A DNA stretch of 10,050 nucleotides, from assembly GCA_937911745.1 (NCBI GenBank), contig CALDPX010000039.1, forward strand, positions 1 to 10,050. The letters are read 5' to 3'. The number at the start of each line of letters is the position of its first letter. Position 1 is the first letter of the stretch. A program made the position numbers and the translations under genes. Below the pieces are notes generated by a model that was given only the letters and a program-made list of their open reading frames with translations, searched no databases and was not told the DNA's origin. This DNA comes from an uncultured Alistipes sp. Its GTDB lineage: Bacteria > Bacteroidota > Bacteroidia > Bacteroidales > Rikenellaceae. Positions 1 through 5,808 of this stretch are shown piece by piece.

Positions 1-141
1 TTCCGCTTGGAAGGCGACTGCGTGGTGTACGCCTACTACGGAGCTTACGAACGCTACGGAAGCCTCATGTACGGCTTCAGCCGAGTAGACAACAACGAGC
101 TCTTCTGGCTCAGCAACGATGCGAATGTTTACCCTTTATAA
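1..141 (+). CDS. C-terminal end of an unidentified upstream protein (partial)
   Basis: Frame 1 is open from the left edge to a TAA at 139-141, giving the last 46 residues of a protein that begins outside the window. The visible tail is rich in Tyr, aromatic residues and Gly (VVYAYYGAYERYG, LMYGFSRVDNNELFWLSNDANVYPL). This suggests a beta-rich structural protein, but no family can be named from so little. Base composition is like the phage tail genes to the right. The next gene starts 11 bases after the stop on the same strand, so it is probably co-transcribed with the two small genes that follow. It is reported as coding because of codon composition and tight packing, not because of a recognised domain. 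Confidence 0.6.
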   Translation, partial: FRLEGDCVVYAYYGAYERYGSLMYGFSRVDNNELFWLSNDANVYPL

Positions 142-152
142 CACTGCCAAGT

Positions 153-431
153 ATGATACAGAAAATTGAAAAGTTCCTGGAGCAATTCCCTACGGATGCT
201 ACCAGTTGGAGGCAGGCAACAGACGAGGTACGCGACCTGGCACGAGTATCACGCGAGTTCCTGGACGAGTACGATGGCATCAAAGTCGAGGCGGTTGATT
301 TTACCGCTATCAAGACTCCAGCCGAGTGGAACACCTTGGGGCGCGAGTCAATCATGCGCAACTACGATATGATGAGTCCACGCACCCAGCTGCTCTTCTT
401 TGAGCGATTTGAAGATTGGTTTAACGCTTAA
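153..431 (+). CDS. Hypothetical 92-residue acidic protein
   Basis: The protein is a small, soluble, mostly helical-looking acidic product of 92 residues. It has no signal peptide or membrane segment. An amphipathic N-terminal stretch (MIQKIEKFLEQF) is followed by a charged region (EVRDLARVSREFLDEYDG). The C-terminus is conserved-looking and aromatic (RTQLLFFERFEDWFNA). I do not recognise the family. It starts 11 bases after the upstream stop and ends 11 bases before the DUF4314-like gene, so the three look like one transcription unit. The first ATG of the frame is used, and no strong ribosome site is visible, as is usual in Bacteroidetes. A shorter ORF in another frame over the same DNA lacks this protein-like composition. 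Its position in a phage late region would allow a tail-assembly or regulatory role, but that is a guess. Confidence 0.7.
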   Translation: MIQKIEKFLEQFPTDATSWRQATDEVRDLARVSREFLDEYDGIKVEAVDFTAIKTPAEWNTLGRESIMRNYDMMSPRTQLLFFERFEDWFNA

Positions 432-442
432 AACAAAACGAT

Positions 443-649
443 ATGCACCAGACAAAACAGCAGCGCGAGAGTCCCTACAAGGTAGGACAGCGCATCAGAA
501 TCATCCACCTCGAAGGCGAGGACAACCGCTACGATGGCAAGGAGGGCATAATAGAACACATTGACGGCATCGGTCAGCTTCATGGCACTTGGGGCGGACT
601 GGCGGTAATCCCCGAAGCCGACAAGTTTTTGGTAATTAATAATATGTAA
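443..649 (+). CDS. DUF4314-like small protein
   Basis: This 68-residue protein carries, at about residues 13-65, the pattern of the DUF4314 family. There is an opening VGQRIRIIHLEGE strand, a GKEGIIEHIDGIGQLHGTW segment, and a closing GLAVIPEADKFLVI strand. The pattern matches the family's usual 'G-x-R-V-R-L-I-H ... G-T-x-G-x-V ... D-x-x-G-x-I-x-V-x-W ... L-x-x-x-P-x-x-D-x-F' layout, a small SH3-like beta-barrel. The function is unknown; the family occurs on phages, plasmids and other mobile elements. The gene follows the 92-residue gene by 11 bases. Its last codons are already AT-rich (around 626-649) and sit against the left edge of the AT-rich ATPase/nuclease insert. The family call comes from remembered motif layout and is fairly secure; any role in the phage is inference. 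Confidence 0.75.
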   Translation: MHQTKQQRESPYKVGQRIRIIHLEGEDNRYDGKEGIIEHIDGIGQLHGTWGGLAVIPEADKFLVINNM

Positions 650-716
650 TGATTGCCTTTGTTGATAAAAGTATAATTTTTGTTTGTAATTCTGAATCAC
701 GAAAAGATTTTTTGAT

Positions 717-724
717 TACCTTTG
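717..724 (+). promoter_or_regulatory. Candidate Bacteroidetes-type promoter (-7 element) for the ATPase/nuclease pair
   Basis: TACCTTTG fits the Bacteroidetes -7 consensus TAnnTTTG exactly. A start of transcription a few bases downstream would leave a leader of roughly 10 bases before the ATPase ATG at 741. The upstream -33 element is weak: TCTG at 691-694, spaced 22 bases, rather than a clear TTTG at 19-21. A second, near-identical element lies upstream (GATTGCCTTTGT at 651-662 against GATTACCTTTGT at 714-725). The call rests on the -7 match and the position between a phage-like gene and a compositionally foreign gene. Confidence 0.5.
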
Positions 725-740
725 TAAAAAAGTTTCTTAT

Positions 741-1940
741 ATGGCAAAAATTAGAGTAGAAAACTTTGGACCATTAAAAGATAATAATACTTGGATTGAG
801 ATTAGTAAGGTTACCTTATTGATTGGAAATCAAGGTACGGGCAAAAGTTCAATCGCCAAACTAATTTCATCCTTTTTATGGATGGAAAAGTCTCTGAATA
901 GAGGAGATCATACCCTTAAATATTTTGAGAGAAAATCTAAGTTTAAGAATTCTATTTTAGCATATCATCGTATTCATAATTATTTGAAATCAGATACGCG
1001 AATAGAGTTTATTGGTGATTCATATAGTTTCCTGTTTGAAGATGGCAAGTTACATATTATTCAGAACAACCCAAGTTCTGAATTGCCACAGATTATGTAT
1101 GTTCCCGCGGAACGAAACTTTTTGACATACATTGAAACATTCAAGGAACTAAAACTTTCTTCTCCATCATTAAGAGAGTTTAAGGATGAATATAAAATTG
1201 CTCAAAGAAACATAAAAGGGCAATACCCCCTTCCTATCGCTGATGCATATTTGGAATACGATCGTCAAAACGATATTTTACACTTAAAGGGTAGTGATTA
1301 TAAATTGAGGGTAAGTGAGGTTTCAAGTGGTTATCAATCGTTTATCCCGATGTATATTGTTTCTAGGAATTTAGCAATATCTGTTCTCAATAGTGCTCAA
1401 CAGTCTTCGAAAGAAGAAGAGTTAGAGCGTTTTAAGAAGCTCATTGCAGATATCATTAATAATCCAAAGTTCACGGAGGAACAGAGGAGAAGTGCAATGT
1501 CAACTATCTCGGACAAGTTTAGAAAAAGTAGATTTATTAATATTATTGAAGAACCAGAACAGAATTTATTCCCTAGTACACAATGGAATGTGTTGGCTAG
1601 TTTGCTAGAAATAAACAATATGACTGATGGGAATCAACTAATAATGACATCACATAGTCCCTATATTATTAATTACTTGTCGCTATTTGTTAAAGCAGGC
1701 TCCTTTGAAAAAATATCATCACAAGAGTTGGTGGAAAGATTGAATGAGATTGTGCCAGCACAAACACATATTAAATCGACTCAATTGAGTGTATATGAGT
1801 TTAATGACCTTGACGGTCATTATGCTAGGTTGGATGACTACAAAGGGTTGCCTTCTGATGAGAATTATTTAAATGAAGGTTTGATGAATAGCAACGAGAA
1901 GTTTACTCAACTTTTAGAATTAGAAGATTTATGGCATTAA
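741..1940 (+). CDS. AAA/ABC-type ATPase (AAA_15/AAA_21-like), candidate defence-system ATPase
   Basis: This is a 399-residue soluble P-loop ATPase. The Walker A motif is GNQGTGKSS at residues 29-37, soon after an N-terminal 'VENFGPLKD' strand typical of RecF/SMC-like AAA proteins. MYVPAERNFL at about 119-128 is a motif shared by many defence-associated ATPases. A degenerate ABC signature (VSEVSSGYQS) lies at about 191-200. The Walker B and D-loop are INIIEEPEQNLFP at about 266-278, and the switch/H-loop is TSHSPYII at about 303-310. The roughly 90-residue C-terminus shows no TOPRIM domain, so this is not an OLD nuclease. The gene overlaps the nuclease-like gene by 10 bases, which points to coupled translation and joint function. 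DNA is much AT-richer than the flanks (17 of 60 G+C at 961-1020, against 29 of 60 at 3001-3060), a sign of separate origin. It probably senses infection or DNA and gates the partner; that is inference from analogous two-gene systems. Confidence 0.9.
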   Translation: MAKIRVENFGPLKDNNTWIEISKVTLLIGNQGTGKSSIAKLISSFLWMEKSLNRGDHTLKYFERKSKFKNSILAYHRIHNYLKSDTRIEFIGDSYSFLFEDGKLHIIQNNPSSELPQIMYVPAERNFLTYIETFKELKLSSPSLREFKDEYKIAQRNIKGQYPLPIADAYLEYDRQNDILHLKGSDYKLRVSEVSSGYQSFIPMYIVSRNLAISVLNSAQQSSKEEELERFKKLIADIINNPKFTEEQRRSAMSTISDKFRKSRFINIIEEPEQNLFPSTQWNVLASLLEINNMTDGNQLIMTSHSPYIINYLSLFVKAGSFEKISSQELVERLNEIVPAQTHIKSTQLSVYEFNDLDGHYARLDDYKGLPSDENYLNEGLMNSNEKFTQLLELEDLWH

Positions 1941-2428
1941 ATTTCCTAGATCCTCAATATAAACAGACTTCAATCAGTCGCATATTTGGAATATGTGATG
2001 ATCAGAATAAAACCCCAGCTTATATAGATGAAAGTGATCCCTCTACTTGGGCGGCTGAGGTTGTTAACGAAGATCTAAAGTTGGTGTCATTTTATCCGAT
2101 TGATTATTGTGTTGACACATTGCGAGAAGACGGAAAAATGGATAATAGATGCGATGGGTTGTTGACTTATGAAGATATATTTATATTTGTTGAGTTAAAG
2201 GATCGCAGTAAGCACAAATGGGTTCAAGAAGGTCTTATGCAATTAGAAGCTAGTATTAAACATTTTAGATCTGCACATAAAGAACTGTCGGCGCAATCAG
2301 TAATTAGGGCACAACTATGCAACAAACAAAGGCCTAGGGCTGTAGTTTCTTGTAATGTTGAAAGAGAAAAATTTAAAGAAAAAGTTGGGTGTATTGTGAA
2401 TGTTAACAAACGAATAATAATAAAATAG
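1931..2428 (+). CDS. Small protein with PD-(D/E)XK nuclease-like core, partner of the ATPase
   Basis: This 165-residue protein has no recognised name. It has a plausible PD-(D/E)XK core. Asp75 in RCDGLLTYED is followed 12 residues later by the E-x-K pair Glu88 and Lys90 in FIFVELKDRS, on a hydrophobic strand. Upstream lies Glu43 in WAAEVVNE, and downstream is a helix with Gln104 (EGLMQLEASI), placed where many members of this fold keep a Glu and a Gln. The C-terminal part (RPRAVVSCNVEREKF, GCIVNVNKRIIIK) looks like further strands. The ATG lies inside the ATPase's last codons and the overlap (ATGGCATTAA) allows translational coupling. It would be the nucleic-acid-cutting effector if the pair is a defence module. 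It differs from the TOPRIM/DUF4435 partner of PARIS, the HNH partner of Septu and the helicase partner of Gabija. The fold call is from motif reading only. Confidence 0.75.
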   Translation: MALNFLDPQYKQTSISRIFGICDDQNKTPAYIDESDPSTWAAEVVNEDLKLVSFYPIDYCVDTLREDGKMDNRCDGLLTYEDIFIFVELKDRSKHKWVQEGLMQLEASIKHFRSAHKELSAQSVIRAQLCNKQRPRAVVSCNVEREKFKEKVGCIVNVNKRIIIK

Positions 2429-2459
2429 AATTTGCAATTTAAAAATATTCTATCATTGA

Positions 2460-2483
2460 GACCGCATCACTGCGGTCTTTTTT
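2460..2483 (+). terminator. Intrinsic terminator after the ATPase/nuclease pair
   Basis: A perfect 7-bp stem (GACCGCA at 2460-2466 with TGCGGTC at 2471-2477) closes a TCAC loop and is followed at once by six T (2478-2483). The stem can extend by an A-U pair. It begins 32 bases after the stop of the nuclease-like gene and stands out in AT-rich DNA. It is a textbook Rho-independent terminator for the + strand, ending the cargo transcript before the tail operon. The T-run lies on the 3' side of the + strand, so it reads as a rightward terminator. Confidence 0.9.
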
Positions 2484-2531
2484 GTTTTGTGCTCCATAAG
2501 TGTAACAATGTTTCAGTATCAAAATGTAGTT

Positions 2532-2550
2532 TACCTTTATCTCACAAAGG
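2532..2550 (+). repeat. Upstream copy of the TACCTTTATC...CAAAG element
   Basis: TACCTTTATC, then three bases, then CAAAG here matches TACCTTTATC, then one base, then CAAAG at 2598-2613. The start points are 66 bases apart. The element also contains half of an inverted repeat, ACCTTT (2533-2538) with AAAGGT (2546-2551), around a 7-base loop. It could be a second promoter, a regulator site, or a duplicated end left when the cargo was inserted. The repeat is seen directly; the roles are not established. Confidence 0.5.
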
Positions 2551-2597
2551 TTGTCGTATCGTAGTAAATTACTCCCTCGGATGCGCGATTGTCGATC

Positions 2598-2607
2598 TAC
2601 CTTTATC
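2598..2607 (+). promoter_or_regulatory. Candidate promoter element for the tail/lysis operon
   Basis: TACCTTTATC resembles the Bacteroidetes -7 element TAnnTTTG with the last base changed to A. It lies 15 bases before the ATG of the tail hub gene, a spacing similar to the TACCTTTG element before the ATPase. No clear TTTG -33 box is visible at the expected distance. A copy of the same 10-mer lies 66 bases upstream at 2532-2541. Transcription must restart, or read through the terminator, to express the operon, which makes a promoter here likely. The exact element is uncertain. Confidence 0.4.
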
Positions 2608-2622
2608 GCAAAGATGTGATAA

Positions 2623-5433
2623 ATGGCAGAATTCGGACTAAAATACTATGCGGAGATGCGCAGCAAGCACCACAACATCTTGTGGCGTGTGGAGATTGCC
2701 GAGCGTGGCTATGCAGGCTCATCGGAGGAGATGACCTTCGCGGGCGATGAGCCTATCATCATTACCTGGGAGGCGCGTGGCGATGAGTTCTATGCTCCCG
2801 TTAAGGCTTCCGAGGCTACCATCAACATTCTCTGCAAGGATAACTTCCATTATTTGTCTCTCTTCACTTCTGATGCTCGTCAGTTCCGCGTGTCGATCTT
2901 CCGTTCTGGCGCACTCTATTGGCGTGGCTTTGTCACTGCCGACCTCTATTCCGAAACCTTTACTGCGCCACCGTACACCGTTACCATTAAGGCTGTCGAT
3001 GGCTTCAATCTCCTGGAAAGTTACATCTTCAAAGACCTGATGTCGATAGGCACTTCGGGCAGGCTCTCGCTGTGGAACTTGACTACGCGTTGTCTCGACC
3101 TCCTGGAGCTGGATATGGAGGTGTCGGATTGGCTCGATCTCTATGGCGAGGGCATGAACGAGGGCGTGTCGCCCCTGCGCCAGACCTATATCGACCTGGA
3201 ACGCTTGTACTATGTCTATGAGGAGCCTACCTACCGCGACATCCTCGAACTCTGCCTGCTCCCATTCGCTGGGCAGATATTCCAGTCGAGTGGCGCACTC
3301 CATATCCGCAGAGCCATCTCGCTCTACCAAAATAGTCGCCCCGTTACCTTCTTTGAGATTGGCTCGGAGTTCCCCGTTGGAGAAGTGATGACCGATGACG
3401 CGGGTACGCATCTCATCGCTGAGGAGGGCGTAAATGTGGTCACATCATCGGGCAGAGATGTGGTCGATGATATGTGGAATGCGGGCATCTATGTGATGGG
3501 CGAAGCTACACTCGACATCGTCCCAGCACTCCGCTCCGTTACGGTCGATGTCAAGAACAAGAGTATCGAGAACTTGGCTGACCACCTTGGCTTCTTCTCG
3601 CCCGAAGCGTGGGACGATCCTAACATGCTGCTCGACTTCGCGGAGTCGGGCAACTCGCTCTGCTTGTGTGGTAAGGATGAGTATAAAAACACCACCATCT
3701 ACACCAAGGGCAAGGAGGTGGCGCAGTGTAACTTCCCGATACAATGGGAATTCTCACTGCAAACCAGCCATCGGCAATGGCGTTCATCATCGTATAATAG
3801 CCGCAACGAGAACTACACCATAACCGTTCACTACGGAATACGCATCGTTACCGCTGGCTACACTTACTACCTTACTGACTCTGGCGATTGGTCAACTGCC
3901 GAGACCAGTTTAGTGTCGGAGGTTAAGACGGGAACGCCCGAAAGCATCAAGGTGGAGATAAACGGCATACCAGCCGATGGTGTATTGCAGTTCTTCATCC
4001 GCCAAACCCTTATAGGCAATATTACATATTACGAAAACACTGGTAGCGGACGAGGCGGATACTCTACGGGGGAGCAGGAGAACGCCACTTTCTCGCAGAT
4101 GACGATGACCATCGATGCGGGCGACAACTACGACAAGGGACTCAAGTATGAGTCGCTCGTTAATCCCGCAAACAATGTCGAGATGTCGATTGCATTGCCC
4201 GTCAGCGACATTCCCGCCATTCCCAACGACCACCTGCTGTACGCTCTCTACTACCTCGATGCCGAGGGTAACCCAACACGCCTCTGGCACACCAAGGGCG
4301 CAAACAACTACGACACCCTGGTTGGACATATCGTGCAGTCGGCACTCAAGTACAAGCAGCTGCCGAGCAAACGACTAACGGGCGACATCTTCACTGCCTC
4401 CCACCTCGACATGAATACGGTGCTCCAGGACACGAAGTATCTCCATGCTGCATACTCGGTAAACTCCATCGAGTTGCAGGCTCTCGATGACATCTACAAT
4501 TGTGAGCTAACGGAGATGCCTCGTTTCATTATCAAGGACAAGCCTGCTGCAGGAGACGATTGTGTGCGGGTGCTATCGTTTGACTTCGAGATACAGCGCA
4601 TCGTGCGTTGTCTGAACTTCCTCTTGTTCCACGACCGCGCTGGGCGCATCCTAATCTTCGACAGCGTGTCGCGTACACTGCGCGAGATCTATCGCTCGGA
4701 CTACGACTTCGAGGTCTTCGCTGCCGAGAATGGCTTTGTGCGCTTCGAGCGAGGCGTCTTCTACTACTGCGACCATAGAGGTACGGTTAAGCAAGTGTTT
4801 GATAGTTATAGCGCAGAGCATTACTATGGCTGGGCAACATACCTGGGTGGCTACTTTGCACTGCTCTACAAGGGTAAGTACTACAGCCGTGAGCAGGCGA
4901 TTGATATTGCCTACCTGGTGCGCCCAGAGGCTCCCGTACAGCGTGATGACTCCTCCTACCGAAGGAGTCGAGGCTACTCCATGTTCTATGGCACTCCGCT
5001 GAGAGATAGCGTGTTTTTGTCAGGTAACTGCATCGTTGTAAACACTACGCGAGAAGGTAGTTTTAGCGACTCACGCTTTCACACATTCGCCAATGTGAAG
5101 TTTATGGCTAATGGCAACACTATCGTCTCTATCTCCGATGACTTCATTATCTCCAATGCCGATGATATGTGTTGGCTCTATAAGCGTACCTCGATAACGG
5201 AGTATGAGCAGGTTTGTCGCATCGGTCGCCACACTTACCACTGCGACCACACGCTCTCGGAGGTGGCTATATGCTACGACTCGCCATTCATCTTCGACAT
5301 CCGCAAGCAGGAACTCAACGGCATAATGAACTTGGAGGGTCAAGACGAAACGATAATGGGGATGTTCTTTATCTACGGAGAGCTCTACATCGTGCGCGAA
5401 ACTGCAATCTACAAGTATGTACCTCAAAATTGA
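2623..5433 (+). CDS. Phage tail hub/baseplate-like protein, 936 residues
   Basis: This is a large, beta-rich tail protein. The N-terminal part (about 15-130) has the pattern of Bacteroidetes phage tail hub proteins: ILWRVEI, then EATINILC, QFRVSIFRSGALYWRGFVTADL and VTIKAVDGFNLLESY. A following segment at about 200-231 (TYRDILELCLLPFAGQIFQSSGALHIRR) fits the 'devise a filter-like domain ending in G-x-x-x-I' layout often seen in the same family. The middle (about 390-520) looks beta-sandwich-like. From about residue 646 onward, repeated short strands (GRILIFDSVSRTLREIY, GVFYYCDHRGTVKQVF, FIFDIRKQELNGIM, GELYIVRETAIYKY) suggest a beta-propeller-like C-terminus. There is no signal peptide or membrane segment. 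The start ATG lies just after the terminator spacer, with no strong ribosome site. The lysis-type gene begins 5 bases after its stop. The hub call is by pattern memory; the propeller is inference. Confidence 0.75.
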   Translation: MAEFGLKYYAEMRSKHHNILWRVEIAERGYAGSSEEMTFAGDEPIIITWEARGDEFYAPVKASEATINILCKDNFHYLSLFTSDARQFRVSIFRSGALYWRGFVTADLYSETFTAPPYTVTIKAVDGFNLLESYIFKDLMSIGTSGRLSLWNLTTRCLDLLELDMEVSDWLDLYGEGMNEGVSPLRQTYIDLERLYYVYEEPTYRDILELCLLPFAGQIFQSSGALHIRRAISLYQNSRPVTFFEIGSEFPVGEVMTDDAGTHLIAEEGVNVVTSSGRDVVDDMWNAGIYVMGEATLDIVPALRSVTVDVKNKSIENLADHLGFFSPEAWDDPNMLLDFAESGNSLCLCGKDEYKNTTIYTKGKEVAQCNFPIQWEFSLQTSHRQWRSSSYNSRNENYTITVHYGIRIVTAGYTYYLTDSGDWSTAETSLVSEVKTGTPESIKVEINGIPADGVLQFFIRQTLIGNITYYENTGSGRGGYSTGEQENATFSQMTMTIDAGDNYDKGLKYESLVNPANNVEMSIALPVSDIPAIPNDHLLYALYYLDAEGNPTRLWHTKGANNYDTLVGHIVQSALKYKQLPSKRLTGDIFTASHLDMNTVLQDTKYLHAAYSVNSIELQALDDIYNCELTEMPRFIIKDKPAAGDDCVRVLSFDFEIQRIVRCLNFLLFHDRAGRILIFDSVSRTLREIYRSDYDFEVFAAENGFVRFERGVFYYCDHRGTVKQVFDSYSAEHYYGWATYLGGYFALLYKGKYYSREQAIDIAYLVRPEAPVQRDDSSYRRSRGYSMFYGTPLRDSVFLSGNCIVVNTTREGSFSDSRFHTFANVKFMANGNTIVSISDDFIISNADDMCWLYKRTSITEYEQVCRIGRHTYHCDHTLSEVAICYDSPFIFDIRKQELNGIMNLEGQDETIMGMFFIYGELYIVRETAIYKYVPQN

Positions 5434-5438
5434 AGCCT

Positions 5439-5804
5439 ATGGAAATCGTATCTATCATCTTAAACTTCGTGCTTGCCAGCGGACTGCTCGGCACACTGAT
5501 ATTCTTCAAACAAAAGAGGCGTAAGGAGAATGCCGAGGCTGATGGCGCGGAGCTCGAAAACACCGACAAGGTCATTGCCATTCAGTCGGAGCAGATCACA
5601 CGCCTGGATGGGCGCGTGGAGAAGCTCGAAGAGAAGGTTGACAAGCTCGAAATAATCATCGAGGAGAAGGATGTTCAGCTCGAATGCGACCGCATCATCA
5701 TACGCCAAGCCTACAAGTGTCCTACGCCACCAGAGCAGTGTCCTGTGCTTATCAAACGAGCCGAGATGGACAACCTCCGCAAACGAAAACACTCAAAACC
5801 CTAA
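5439..5804 (+). CDS. Membrane-anchored coiled-coil protein, holin/spanin-like phage protein
   Basis: I place the start at the ATG at 5439, giving 121 residues. The open frame extends upstream to 5214, but that part lies inside the tail hub gene and reads as a shadow. Residues 2-23 (EIVSIILNFVLASGLLGTLIFF) form one membrane segment, followed by a basic stretch (KQKRRK). A coiled coil runs at about 42-90 (heptads in QSEQITRLDGRVEKLEEKVDKLEIIIEEKD). A Cys-containing tail follows (YKCPTPPEQCPVL), then a basic end. Proteins with this layout, including the C-x-T-P...C-P-V tail, are common in Bacteroidetes prophages and usually left unnamed. Its place 4 bases before a lysozyme-like gene suggests a part in lysis, such as a holin or inner-membrane spanin. 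That is inference, since no such family motif is diagnostic. Confidence 0.8.
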   Translation: MEIVSIILNFVLASGLLGTLIFFKQKRRKENAEADGAELENTDKVIAIQSEQITRLDGRVEKLEEKVDKLEIIIEEKDVQLECDRIIIRQAYKCPTPPEQCPVLIKRAEMDNLRKRKHSKP

Positions 5805-5808
5805 AACT

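Larger units (their letters stand above)
2484..2622. other. Non-coding spacer between cargo and tail operon
   Basis: About 140 bases lie between the terminator and the tail hub gene. A nominal ORF crossing them (2432-2641) reads through the terminator hairpin and has no protein-like composition, so I consider the spacer non-coding. It holds two TACCTTTATC elements (2532-2541 and 2598-2607). It also holds the inverted repeat ACCTTT/AAAGGT (2533-2538 with 2546-2551) and the small palindrome AGTAA-A-TTACT (2563-2573). It probably serves to restart transcription for the tail genes. Confidence 0.6.

Noticed and set aside
741..2428. PARIS, Gabija, Septu or OLD-type system
   Set aside because: The ATPase has no TOPRIM domain, and the second gene is not TOPRIM/DUF4435, HNH or helicase. 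The resemblance is only in general two-gene design, so no name is assigned.
741..2428. Insertion sequence or integron cassette
   Set aside because: No transposase, integrase or terminal inverted repeats are visible at either edge of the AT-rich stretch.
2432..2641. 69-residue forward ORF across the spacer
   Set aside because: It runs through the terminator hairpin and into the tail hub gene, is Cys/Ser/Leu-rich, and shows no protein-like pattern.
2719..3411. 230-residue reverse-strand ORF
   Set aside because: It lies wholly inside the tail hub gene in the opposite frame and has low-complexity composition typical of an antisense shadow of a G+C-rich gene.
5214..5438. N-terminal extension of the membrane protein to 5214
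   Set aside because: The added 75 residues lie inside the tail hub gene in another frame and are Arg/His-rich shadow sequence. The ATG at 5439 opens directly into the membrane helix.
5671..5808. Upstream extension of the P5-like gene
   Set aside because: It overlaps the preceding gene in another frame. The family N-terminus (LPRGLRNNNP) begins only 9 residues after the ATG at 5809.
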